Shown here: positions 8,373 through 16,750 of the stretch, piece after piece | Layout: each line of letters starts with the position of its first letter | Position numbering within the stretch: the first letter of the stretch is position 1 | Assembly: GCF_031426495.1 (NCBI RefSeq) | Contig: NZ_JANPLK010000009.1 | Coordinates: 62,001 to 126,000, forward strand | DNA length: 64,000 bases | Direction: 5' to 3' | DNA from: Gemmatimonas sp. | GTDB lineage: Bacteria > Gemmatimonadota > Gemmatimonadetes > Gemmatimonadales > Gemmatimonadaceae | The notes under the pieces: model-generated | What the model was told of the DNA's origin: nothing | What the model saw: the letters and a program-made list of their open reading frames with translations, nothing else | Database searches by the model: none | Program-made: the position numbers and the translations under genes

Positions 8373-11300
8373 ATGCGTAACTCCCTTGTTCGCCGCTTCA
8401 CGTGCGTGCTGCTCTCCCTCGTCAGCACCGGACTGCCCTGTGTGCCGGCAAACGCCCAAGGCACCGAGGGCTTTGTCTCCGGACAGGTGCGGTCAGCCTC
8501 GGGCATGGCGGTGGTCGGCGCGACCGTGACCGCGCGCAACCTGTCCACCGGGACCCAACAAACCCGACAGACGGACGCCCGCGGGCGCTACGTCTTCGCG
8601 CAGCTGCCGATCGGTGGCCCGTACACGCTGACCGTGCGTCAACTGGGATTCCGCCCCGCTCTGCGCAGCGGGTTGATGCTGAATCTCGGTGATCGCGTCA
8701 CCCTCGATCTGTCCTTGGACCCGTCCGCCACCGAACTGTCGGCGGTGGACGTCCGTGCCGACCGCGAGAGCAAGCGCGCGGAACGTGTCGGGGGCAGCAC
8801 CGTGGTGACCGAGAAGGAAATCCGGCAGCTGCCGATTCAGGACCGCTCATTCGCCGATCTCGCCATTCTGGCGCCGACGACGTCGCGTGCCGGCACCGGC
8901 GGGATCATCACGTCGTCCTCGTCGATTGCCGGTGGCCGTGTGACCGGCACCGACATTCGCGTGGATGGCGTCCAGGCCAAGAACACGATTTGGGGGGCCG
9001 GCTTTGGTCGCGGCCCGTATTCCATCTCGGTGGAAGCCGTGCGTGAGTTCGAAGTGGTGACCAACGTGTACGACGTGACCCAAGGTCGGCAGGGGGCCGG
9101 CGCGGTGAACGTTGCCACGCGCGCCGGCACCAACACGACCAACGGGTCGCTCTTCGTGTACAACCGGAATCAGGCGCTCACCACGAACACCAACTTCCTC
9201 GGGCAGAAGGTCACCAACTTCGACAATCTGCAGTTCGGTGGGTCGATGGGCGGTGCGATCGTGAAGGACAAACTGCACTACTTCGTGGCGTATGATCGGC
9301 AGCAAGTGGCCGAGCCTTTCTCCACGTTGCAGGTGGAGAACAACGCCGACTGGACGCGTTTGCAGGTGGCACCGGACAGTGTGACGCGTTTCCTCGATAT
9401 TTTGCGCCGCTCGTACGGGCTCGGCAGCGACCGCCAGACCGGCACGTTCGATCGTGCCAACACGCTCAACACCGTGTTCGGACGTCTCGACTACCAGATC
9501 AGCGACGCGCATCGCGCCACGCTGCGCACCACGTATTCCGACTTCCTGTACAGCAACTCGATTCCCGACCGCGAGCTTTCCGTGCTCGAGAGCCGCGGCA
9601 ACCAGAAGTCGCGCGAAGTGCAGACCATGGGCTCGGTGAAGTCGAATCTCGGCCGTCGCCTCACCAACGATGTCCGGCTGGCGTACACCAACCGCATCCT
9701 CGAGAACGAGCCGAACACGCGCCTTCCGCGTGGATTGGTCAATGTGTCGTCCACGCTCCCGAGCGGTGCGACGGGCGGCAATCAGGTCCTGCAGTTCGGC
9801 GGACAGCGCACGAGCCCGGAGCTGCAGACGGAAGAGTCGTATCAGCTGGTCGACGTGCTGCGCTTCGACGGTGATCGCAGCGCGTTCACGGTTGGCACCG
9901 ACCATTCACTGAACAACCTGTCGATGTTCGTATCGATCGAAACCGATGGCCTGTTCCAGTTCGCCAACTTGGCAGCGCTCGAGGCGCGTCGGCCGTCGTC
10001 GTATGCGCGCTTGGTGCCGTTGCAGGACCTCGAACCACGCATGCGGCAGTGGGTGTACGACGGTGGTGTGTTTGCCCAAGGCGAGTTCCGCGTCCGCGAC
10101 AATCTCAATCTGACGGCGGGTTTGCGGGCCGATCTGTCGGCGTTCCTCACTGGTGCGAACCCGAACGCCGCCGTTGAGAGCGCCTTCGGCAAGCGTACCG
10201 ATTTGTCGCCGACCGACTTTGCCATTCAGCCGCGGGCGCAGCTGACCTGGACGCCGGGCAGCGCCGGCAAGAACCTGGTGCGCGTGGGAAGCGGGTACTT
10301 CACGTCGCAGCCGCACTACATGGCGCACATCAACAACCTGCTGAATGACGGCTCGCAGCTGGCCGATGTGCTCCTGACCGGTACGGCAGCGCCGACGCCG
10401 GATTTTGTCAGCTACCGCCAGTCCTTTGCGAACGTCCCGGGCGCCCCAGCCGGTAGTGGTCCGCGGCCGTCGTACATCAACATGTTCGGCGCGGACTTCA
10501 AAGTGCCGCGCACGTGGAAGAGTGACGTGGCCTATCAGCGTCGCCTCTTCAACGGCAACCTCACACTCGGCGCCGCGGCACAGTACGCGCACACCAGCGA
10601 GCTGTATCGCTACGTCGACTTGAACCTGCGCCCGACGGCAGATTTCACGTTGGTCAATGAAGCAGGACGACCGGTCTTCGTGCCGGCCGCGAGCATCACC
10701 GCCGCCGGCGGTCGCAATCCCGTGTTGGCGCGTCCGTTCTCGCAGTTCCAGCGCGTGCTGGAGCTGCGCAGCGACGCCGGACAGCACCAGAAGGCGTTCT
10801 TCGTCGACGCGGCGTTGCGTCTGCCGCGCAACGGGTCGATCAGTGGATCGTTCACATTCAATCAGACTCGCGACAACAGCTCGTTCAATTGCTGCATTGC
10901 CATCACGTCGGTGTTTACGCCGGTGCCGGGCGATCCACGGACGCCCACCTGGGGCGCCAGCAACACCGACTTCCGGCACAAGCTGGTGTTGTACGGTGCG
11001 ACGCCCGAGATCAAGGGCTTCCAGTTCAGCGCGCGCGTGATCGGACAGTCGGGCTCACCGTGGTCGGCGACGGTGGCGCAGGACATCAACGGCGACGACG
11101 TCGGCGCCGGCAGCGCGTTCGCCAACCAGAATGACCTCGCCTTCGTGTTCAACCCGTCCACGCCGGGCCTGCGCGCCGGCTTCGCCGACTCGCTACGCTT
11201 GGTGTACTCGAGCCCGCAGAACATCGCGTCGAGCTATCTGGGGTCGACGCTCGGGCAGATCGCGGAGCGCAACGCGGTTCGCAATCCGTTTGTCACCCAA

Positions 11301-11567
11301 ATCGATCTGCGCCTCACGCAGAAGCTGCCGTCGATTCGCGGTCAGCGCGCCGAACTCACGCTCGATGTGTTCAACGCGGCCGCGCTGATCAATCACAACT
11401 GGGGCGCGGTGCGTGCCGTGCCGGGCGCCAACCAGACGCTGCTCAACGTGATCGGGTTCGATCAGGCCTCTCGCGAGTATCGCTATCGGGTGAACCCCAA
11501 CTTCGGTCGCACGATCAAGTTGGGGAATCGGTACCAAATGCAAATGGGTTTGCGCTACCAGTTCTGA
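8373..11567 (+). CDS. TonB-dependent outer-membrane receptor with N-terminal carboxypeptidase-regulatory domain
   Basis: A 1064-residue outer-membrane protein. A signal peptide (1-27, ending A-N-A-Q) is followed by a carboxypeptidase-regulatory beta-sandwich (about 30-115; S-G-Q-V-R-S then G-R-Y-V-F), then a plug domain (about 120-235; V-V-T-E-K-E-I-R-Q-L-P, I-R-V-D-G-V-Q, V-R-E-F-E-V-V-T-N-V-Y-D). The rest is alternating beta-strand barrel, ending L-R-Y-Q-F with the terminal aromatic recognised by the BAM machinery. This SusC/OmpA-like layout is typical of receptors importing oligomers or peptides using TonB energy; the ligand is unknown. It stands alone with no SusD partner. A strong hairpin follows 71 bases after the stop. 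Confidence 0.9.
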   Translation: MRNSLVRRFTCVLLSLVSTGLPCVPANAQGTEGFVSGQVRSASGMAVVGATVTARNLSTGTQQTRQTDARGRYVFAQLPIGGPYTLTVRQLGFRPALRSGLMLNLGDRVTLDLSLDPSATELSAVDVRADRESKRAERVGGSTVVTEKEIRQLPIQDRSFADLAILAPTTSRAGTGGIITSSSSIAGGRVTGTDIRVDGVQAKNTIWGAGFGRGPYSISVEAVREFEVVTNVYDVTQGRQGAGAVNVATRAGTNTTNGSLFVYNRNQALTTNTNFLGQKVTNFDNLQFGGSMGGAIVKDKLHYFVAYDRQQVAEPFSTLQVENNADWTRLQVAPDSVTRFLDILRRSYGLGSDRQTGTFDRANTLNTVFGRLDYQISDAHRATLRTTYSDFLYSNSIPDRELSVLESRGNQKSREVQTMGSVKSNLGRRLTNDVRLAYTNRILENEPNTRLPRGLVNVSSTLPSGATGGNQVLQFGGQRTSPELQTEESYQLVDVLRFDGDRSAFTVGTDHSLNNLSMFVSIETDGLFQFANLAALEARRPSSYARLVPLQDLEPRMRQWVYDGGVFAQGEFRVRDNLNLTAGLRADLSAFLTGANPNAAVESAFGKRTDLSPTDFAIQPRAQLTWTPGSAGKNLVRVGSGYFTSQPHYMAHINNLLNDGSQLADVLLTGTAAPTPDFVSYRQSFANVPGAPAGSGPRPSYINMFGADFKVPRTWKSDVAYQRRLFNGNLTLGAAAQYAHTSELYRYVDLNLRPTADFTLVNEAGRPVFVPAASITAAGGRNPVLARPFSQFQRVLELRSDAGQHQKAFFVDAALRLPRNGSISGSFTFNQTRDNSSFNCCIAITSVFTPVPGDPRTPTWGASNTDFRHKLVLYGATPEIKGFQFSARVIGQSGSPWSATVAQDINGDDVGAGSAFANQNDLAFVFNPSTPGLRAGFADSLRLVYSSPQNIASSYLGSTLGQIAERNAVRNPFVTQIDLRLTQKLPSIRGQRAELTLDVFNAAALINHNWGAVRAVPGANQTLLNVIGFDQASREYRYRVNPNFGRTIKLGNRYQMQMGLRYQF

Positions 11568-11638
11568 TGCCAGCGTGCCGGCTCGCCGACGCTCGGCCGC
11601 CGGCAAGCGCTCGGCATACGCAGTCTGCATGAAACGTG

Positions 11639-11675
11639 AATGGCGAGGCAGCGATGGATCCGCTGCCTCGCCATT
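11639..11675. terminator. Perfect 15-bp hairpin, likely bidirectional terminator
   Basis: AATGGCGAGGCAGCG (11639-11653) pairs perfectly with CGCTGCCTCGCCATT (11661-11675) around a 7-base loop. It lies downstream of the TonB receptor gene on the plus strand and downstream of tRNA-Gln on the minus strand, so it can end transcription from both sides. T-runs are short. Confidence 0.75.
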
Positions 11676-11693
11676 CGCGCTGTTTGGTGTCGA

Positions 11694-11765
11694 TAGGCCC
11701 ACTCGGAATCGAACCGAGATCACCGGCTTCAAAGGCCGGGGTAATAACCGTTATACGATAGGCCA
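11694..11765 (-). tRNA. tRNA-Gln (anticodon TTG)
   Basis: On the minus strand a full cloverleaf can be drawn. The acceptor is TGGCCTA with TGGGCCT, the D arm GTA/TAC, the anticodon arm CCGGC-CTTTGAA-GCCGG with anticodon TTG at loop positions 34-36, and the T arm CTCGG-TTCGATT-CCGAG. The variable loop is short, the discriminator is A, and CCA is not encoded. The end pair 1-72 is T-T, that is unpaired, which fits the weak first pair preferred by glutaminyl-tRNA synthetase. Pair 6-67 is a T-G wobble. Confidence 0.93.
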
Positions 11766-11795
11766 CCTGCCGCACCGTCTGCGTACAGTCGTATG

Positions 11796-13277
11796 CTATC
11801 CCGTGGCCGGACCGCGGACAAGCGCGTCACGCTCCCAGTCGTGCAACGGGAGCGCGTCCCGGGCCCGCAGCCCCTCGCCGAAGGGGCCCAACAGGTGGAC
11901 GATGCTGTTGGCGTAATAGCGGATCAACGGCCTTCCCTTGGGCAGAATCAGGAATCCGACGCCTGTCCGGGCGATCACGCGCCGCATCCGGAGCATTCGA
12001 TAGGCCCGGTCGAAGGTCTCCTCGATATCCCGGTCGGCCTGCAGCACCCGGGCGTTGAACTCCCTGAGCACGTCGCGCATGGCCGACATGCGCTCCAGCA
12101 GGGCCGCCCGGGTCACGTAATCGGCATCGAAGCTGGCCAGGGCGGCACACGCCAGCGGAACGGGCGTCACGGGGATGATGGCGCCGATCCGCTGCAGCAC
12201 ATCATCACAAAAGTGCTGCACCAGCGGCAAACGGTCGGCCCGTGGCGCCTCGAAAAGGGCGATGCCCTGCGCCTCGAGCCCCGCCAGCCAGGCATCGACC
12301 GACACCGGGGTCCCGATAGTCACCGCCGCCCGCCCGTAGCGTCGCCACCGGCGGGTGACCAGGCGGCCCAGATTCGAGAGCGCAAACCGACCCACGCTGG
12401 CAGCCTGCGCGATCCGGTCGCGGGCGGGCACTTGCCGTTTCGTTTCGAGCTCGCGGAGCAGGGTGCGATCTTCGATCACGCGATCGTAGTTGATGCCCAC
12501 CGGCACCACGTACATTCTCGCTCGCACGTCGGGATCGCGGGCCACCCCCAGCGCGTAGTCGAGCAGGCCGATCTTGGCGGGGCGCAACGCCCCATCGCGC
12601 GTGAGGCCGCCCTCGGGAAAGATCCCCTGCGTCACGCTGTTGCGCGTGATCAACTGCACGTAGGCCTGCAGCACCGCGTGATACAACGGCTCGCGATAGC
12701 GGCGACGAATGAAGTACGAGCCAAAACTCTTGAACAGCACCTCCAGCGGAAACGCGCGGGCCCATTCGCCGACGGCGTAGGAGATCGACACGGCGCCCAT
12801 CATGACGTACGCCACCAGGACGTAGTCGGCGTTCGAGCGATGGTTCATGAGGTAAATCACGACCGAATTGCGCGGCACGCCGCGAAATGGGTCGGGCCGC
12901 TCGTACTCCACCGATACTTTGTAGAACAGCCCGAGCGCGGCGCGGCTCACCCAGTAGCCAAGCCGATAGTAGGCGAGAATGTTGAAGAAGGGGACGATCT
13001 CGTCGAGATAGCGGCGCACGCGGCGCCATGTGTCAGCTTCGCTGTCGTTGGTGTCCGCCACATGCGCCCGCACGGCGTCGGCGACGGCGTCATCGGCGAG
13101 CAGCGCGTCGATCACATACGCTTTTCGCGTGAGTTTGTAGCGGTCGATCCGCACCCGCGCGCGCATCACGGTGCGACGACCGGCGCGCCGCGCGTAGCCG
13201 TGCAGAGAGCGGCGTGTCGCCCAGGCCGCGACCGCCAGAACCAACAGGGAGAGCAGTGCCGCTATGACGCGGGCCAT
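11796..13277 (-). CDS. Glycerol-3-phosphate/1-acylglycerol-3-phosphate acyltransferase (PlsB/PlsC type)
   Basis: Transfers an acyl chain to the glycerol-phosphate backbone in membrane phospholipid synthesis. An N-terminal membrane anchor (about residues 3-22) precedes a basic stretch. The acyltransferase block I is N-H-R-S-N-A-D (the H-x4-D catalytic motif), followed by the F-I-R-R-R block and block III G-I-F-P-E-G-G-L-T-R-D-G. The roughly 490-residue length, with a large C-terminal extension, is nearer to PlsB-like enzymes than to the short PlsC. I use the ATG at 13277; a GTG at 13283 is also possible. The start overlaps the end of the upstream ROK kinase gene by 16 bases, so the two are co-transcribed. 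Confidence 0.85.
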   Translation of the reverse strand: MARVIAALLSLLVLAVAAWATRRSLHGYARRAGRRTVMRARVRIDRYKLTRKAYVIDALLADDAVADAVRAHVADTNDSEADTWRRVRRYLDEIVPFFNILAYYRLGYWVSRAALGLFYKVSVEYERPDPFRGVPRNSVVIYLMNHRSNADYVLVAYVMMGAVSISYAVGEWARAFPLEVLFKSFGSYFIRRRYREPLYHAVLQAYVQLITRNSVTQGIFPEGGLTRDGALRPAKIGLLDYALGVARDPDVRARMYVVPVGINYDRVIEDRTLLRELETKRQVPARDRIAQAASVGRFALSNLGRLVTRRWRRYGRAAVTIGTPVSVDAWLAGLEAQGIALFEAPRADRLPLVQHFCDDVLQRIGAIIPVTPVPLACAALASFDADYVTRAALLERMSAMRDVLREFNARVLQADRDIEETFDRAYRMLRMRRVIARTGVGFLILPKGRPLIRYYANSIVHLLGPFGEGLRARDALPLHDWERDALVRGPATG

Positions 13278-14158
13278 AGCCACGCGGCGCCGCGGACACC
13301 GCTCGAGTCGCCGTGGCGATTGTGCACGACGGACGTGCGTACGCGATCGGAGAAGACGAAAGCCGGAAGCTGCGCGGCGATGTCGTCGGCCAGGCGAGGC
13401 ACGTTCGACAGACCACCGCCCAGCACGATCACATCGGGGTCGAGCACGTTGATCACGGTCGCGAGTCCGCGCGCCGCGCGGTTGACGAAGCGCGCACGCG
13501 TGGCCAGCGCGGCGTCGTGGCCCGCATCCGCCGCCGCGATGATATCGGGCGTTGTTCGCCCCGCACCGGTTACGCGCCGATGATCCGCCGCCACGGCTGG
13601 TCCCGAAATCCAGCTCTCGATACAGCCTTGCTTGCCGCAGTAGCAGTCGGGGCCCGGGAGCTCGTCGGGCTGCGGCCAGGGCAACGGATTATGTCCCCAC
13701 TCGCCGGCAATGAGATTGGGTCCGGAGAGTCCGCGTCCGCGCACGATAATGCCGCCGCCGACGCCGGTACCCATGATGACGCCGAAGACCACCTCGGCAC
13801 CGGCGGCCGCACCATCGCTCGCCTCCGACAGCGCGAAGCAGTTGGCATCGTTGTCGAGCCTGACCTCTCGCTGCAGCGCGGCGGCGAGGTCGGCGCCAAG
13901 TGGCTGGCCGATGAGCCACCCGGAATTCGCGTTCTTCACCAGCCCCGAATCCGGTATCACCGCGCCCGGTATGCCGACCCCGATGGTCCCGTGGTGTCCT
14001 GCCGCCGATTCGAGCGCCGTGACCAATGCGGTGATCGCCGCCACCGTTTCGTCATAGTCTCGCGGCGTAGCGACGCGCTGTCGCAGGAGTTCCCGGCCCG
14101 TCGCGTCGAGCGCGATGCCTTCGATCTTGGTGCCGCCCACGTCAATCCCGATCTGCAT
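13262..14158 (-). CDS. ROK-family sugar kinase
   Basis: A 298-residue cytoplasmic sugar kinase. The start at 14158 gives M-Q-I-G-I-D-V-G-G-T-K-I-E-G, the standard ATP-binding N-terminus of ROK kinases (D-x-G-G-T-K). Further features are L-D-N-D-A-N-C-F-A, G-V-I-M-G-T-G-V-G-G-G, E-W-G-H-N-P and the ROK zinc motif C-Y-C-G-K-Q-G-C-I-E-S. These place it near fructokinase/N-acetylglucosamine kinase (Mak/NagK) enzymes; the E-W-G-H motif fits phosphorylation of an aldohexose or fructose. The exact sugar is not decidable. It overlaps the acyltransferase gene downstream and is divergent from the histidine kinase gene. Confidence 0.9.
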   Translation of the reverse strand: MQIGIDVGGTKIEGIALDATGRELLRQRVATPRDYDETVAAITALVTALESAAGHHGTIGVGIPGAVIPDSGLVKNANSGWLIGQPLGADLAAALQREVRLDNDANCFALSEASDGAAAGAEVVFGVIMGTGVGGGIIVRGRGLSGPNLIAGEWGHNPLPWPQPDELPGPDCYCGKQGCIESWISGPAVAADHRRVTGAGRTTPDIIAAADAGHDAALATRARFVNRAARGLATVINVLDPDVIVLGGGLSNVPRLADDIAAQLPAFVFSDRVRTSVVHNRHGDSSGVRGAAWLWPAS

Positions 14159-14249
14159 GGCGGAAATTGCCAACTGCAGACGGCGAGCACTAGCGGGTGT
14201 CGCCAAATATCTCGGCCCATGCGTACTGGCTGTCGCGGGGCGCGGCGCG

Positions 14250-14255
14250 TAAGCT
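14250..14255 (+). promoter_or_regulatory. Candidate -10 box (TAAGCT) of a leaderless promoter
   Basis: TAAGCT ends six bases before the ATG of the hybrid histidine kinase gene. No clear -35 is visible at 16-18 bases. Confidence 0.45.
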
Positions 14256-14261
14256 CCATGA

Positions 14262-16715
14262 ATGCCGTCACCCTCTCCACAGGCCTTCGATCCTGCCACT
14301 GCTCCGATGGGTGACGCCATCGGATCGACGGGAGAGCATTTGGCTACTGCCGCTGCGCTGCGCGAGTCGATGACCAGCTCCCGGGCCAGAGCGCGATGGT
14401 ATACGCTGGCGGTGCTGGGCGCCGTGGGTGGTGCCGTCCTCGTGCTGATCGCCTATCACAAGTTCGGTCTGGTGTTTCCCTTCGTGGCCGGCTTCACCAT
14501 GGTGCTGCTGGTACCCGGTGGGTTTGGCCCTCTGCTGCTGGGCGGATGGGGCGCGGCCACGCTCACGTTACTTGATGCCGACTACGCGCAAGCGATCATA
14601 CTTGGCCCCGACGGATACCGGCTCGCCGTGTACTACGTGCTGGCGTTGATCGCCGCGTTTTTCGGCGGGCGTCTACGCAGCAGCAAGCTGCGTACGCTCG
14701 AGCGCGAATCGCGGCTCTCCGGCGCACTTGCCCGGGTACAGGAGCTGTATGCCACGACGCAGGAATTCCACGTGCAGCAGCGCGCCGAACGCGATCTGCT
14801 GGAGGGTATTCTGGCCACCAGTATCGCCGGCGTGATCGTGGTGGACATCGGCGGGGCGATCATCTTCGCGAACGCGCGGGCCGAAGAAGTGCTTGGCCTG
14901 CGGGTCAGTGAGGTGCAGGGCCGTCGATTCGACGCTCCGGCGTGGCGCCACACCGATCTCGACGGTGGCCCGTTTCCCGAAGACCGCCAGCCGTTTGCCC
15001 AAGTGCTGCGCAGCGGCGAGCCCGTGTTCGACGTGCGCCACGGTCTCGAATGGCCTGATGGGCGACGGAAGTTGCTGTCGATCAACGGTGCGCCGCTGTT
15101 CGACGAGAAGGGCAAGATCGAGGCGGTCGTCGTCGGCGTTACAGACATTACCGATGTGATCGTGGCGGAACGCGAGCTCCGGGCACGCGATCAACGTCTC
15201 GATCAGATCACCTCCGTGATGCCTGGTATCGTGTACCAGTACGTGCGCACGGCCGACGGGCAGGAATCGTTTCCCTACATCAGCCAACTCGCCGAACGCG
15301 CGATCGGTGCGGATTTGGAGTCGATCATGCGGGCGCCCTCGGTGGCGTGGCGTCGCGTGCACCCCGACGACCTGCCGGGCCTGTTGGACTCGACCGCCCG
15401 TTCGCAGCGCGACCTGACCCCGTGGGCGTATGATTTCCGCGTGATCGACCGGCAGCACGACGGGCAGTGGCGATGGCTCAGTGGACAGGCGCTGCCGCAG
15501 CGCGGTTCAGACGGTTCAACGGTCTGGAACGGGGTCTTCATCGACGTAACCGATCGTCGCAAGTTGGAAGATGAGCTCCGTCAGGTGCAGCGCATCGAGA
15601 GCGTGGGACAACTCGCTGGCGGGATCGCCCACGACTTCAACAATGTGCTCACCACCATCATCGGTGAAGCGAGTCTGCTGGAGTTCGACGCCGTGCCGGG
15701 TGGTGACGTGGCGATCAGTGCGGGCCAGATTCGCGCGGCCGCCGAATCCGGTGCGGCGCTGAGCCGTCAGCTGCTGGGCTTCGCGCGGCGGCACGTGATG
15801 GCACCGCGAACAGTGGAGGTCACGGAGATCATCGACCGCGCCATTCCGCTGATTCGGCGTTTGCTGCGCGAGCGCATCAGTCTGCAACTCGACATCGCTG
15901 GCAACGCCGGTCGCGTGCGTGTTGACCCCGCGCTGTTCGATCAGGTGCTGATGAATCTTGCGGTGAATGCGAGTGACGCGATGCCCGACGGCGGCGTGCT
16001 GTCGATCCGGTGCGCGTTGCGGGCGGGTGACGTCGACTCGCTAGCGCTGCCGAATGCACCGCTCGGCCCGGTCGTCGTGTTCGAGATCAGCGACACCGGC
16101 GCGGGGATGACGGAAGAGACACGTCTTCGCGCACTCGAGCCGTTCTTCACCACGAAGGACGCCGGCAAGGGGTCGGGGCTCGGGCTCGCGACGAGCTATG
16201 GTATCGTCACGCAGGCCGGCGGCACCATGTCGATCAGTTCGGTGCCGGGGGAGGGCACGGTGGTGACGATCGTCCTCCCGGCTGCCGAAGGTGTGGCCGA
16301 CGCGCCCGTGGTGCCGGAGAAGCCCGCAGCCGACGGCAATGAAACGCTAATGGTGGTCGACGATGACGAGCCGGTGCGCCGCGTGACGGCGGCGACGTTG
16401 CGGCGTCGCGGCTATCACGTGCTCGAGGCACCGGGAGGTCTCGAAGCCCTACGCATCGGCCGCGCGCTTGGCCGTCCCGTTGACCTGTTGGTGACCGATG
16501 TCGTGATGCCCGGCATGACCGGTGTCACACTGGCGCGCGAGTATTTGGCTGAATGCCTGACGACGCGCGTCCTCTATTTGTCGGGCTACCCGGAGGGCAC
16601 AGTCACACAGCACGGCATCGTACCCGATGGTGTTGAACTGCTCACGAAGCCCTTCGACATCCAAGAGCTGTCACGTCGGGTGCGCAGTGTGCTCGATCAA
16701 CCGGTGCGCGACTGA
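14262..16715 (+). CDS. Hybrid sensor histidine kinase with PAS domains and receiver
   Basis: An inner-membrane sensor of 817 residues. Hydrophobic segments at about 47-65, 68-90, 93-110 and 122-140 form the membrane part. A PAS domain follows at about 170-295 (I-L-A-T-S-I-A-G-V-I-V-V-D) and a second PAS/PAC at about 305-445. The dimerisation box has phospho-acceptor His457 in A-G-G-I-A-H-D-F-N-N, typical of HATPases of the PAS-type hybrid group. The ATPase part holds N-L-A-V-N-A-S-D-A-M, D-T-G-A-G-M and G-S-G-L-G-L-A-T. A receiver domain at about 690-810 has acidic residues V-V-D-D-D, the target Asp746 in V-T-D-V-V-M-P-G and the conserved Lys in L-T-K-P-F. No output regulator is adjacent. Confidence 0.93.
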   Translation: MPSPSPQAFDPATAPMGDAIGSTGEHLATAAALRESMTSSRARARWYTLAVLGAVGGAVLVLIAYHKFGLVFPFVAGFTMVLLVPGGFGPLLLGGWGAATLTLLDADYAQAIILGPDGYRLAVYYVLALIAAFFGGRLRSSKLRTLERESRLSGALARVQELYATTQEFHVQQRAERDLLEGILATSIAGVIVVDIGGAIIFANARAEEVLGLRVSEVQGRRFDAPAWRHTDLDGGPFPEDRQPFAQVLRSGEPVFDVRHGLEWPDGRRKLLSINGAPLFDEKGKIEAVVVGVTDITDVIVAERELRARDQRLDQITSVMPGIVYQYVRTADGQESFPYISQLAERAIGADLESIMRAPSVAWRRVHPDDLPGLLDSTARSQRDLTPWAYDFRVIDRQHDGQWRWLSGQALPQRGSDGSTVWNGVFIDVTDRRKLEDELRQVQRIESVGQLAGGIAHDFNNVLTTIIGEASLLEFDAVPGGDVAISAGQIRAAAESGAALSRQLLGFARRHVMAPRTVEVTEIIDRAIPLIRRLLRERISLQLDIAGNAGRVRVDPALFDQVLMNLAVNASDAMPDGGVLSIRCALRAGDVDSLALPNAPLGPVVVFEISDTGAGMTEETRLRALEPFFTTKDAGKGSGLGLATSYGIVTQAGGTMSISSVPGEGTVVTIVLPAAEGVADAPVVPEKPAADGNETLMVVDDDEPVRRVTAATLRRRGYHVLEAPGGLEALRIGRALGRPVDLLVTDVVMPGMTGVTLAREYLAECLTTRVLYLSGYPEGTVTQHGIVPDGVELLTKPFDIQELSRRVRSVLDQPVRD

Positions 16716-16724
16716 GTCAGTCGC
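16708..16724. terminator. Small palindrome at the stop of the histidine kinase gene
   Basis: GCGACTG and CAGTCGC flank a 3-base loop and include the kinase stop codon. It lies in a 35-base convergent gap with the serine hydrolase gene. There is no T-run, so a terminator role is only plausible. Confidence 0.3.
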
Positions 16725-16750
16725 ATGCCGGAGCGCGCTCTCGCATCGCG

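Noticed and set aside
8847..10979. Long minus-strand open frames inside the TonB receptor gene
   Set aside because: Products are His/Arg/Ala-rich with no domain, and the plus frame is a clear receptor.
11793..13583. A 596-codon plus-strand open frame
   Set aside because: Its product is antisense to the acyltransferase and ROK kinase genes and shows no family features.
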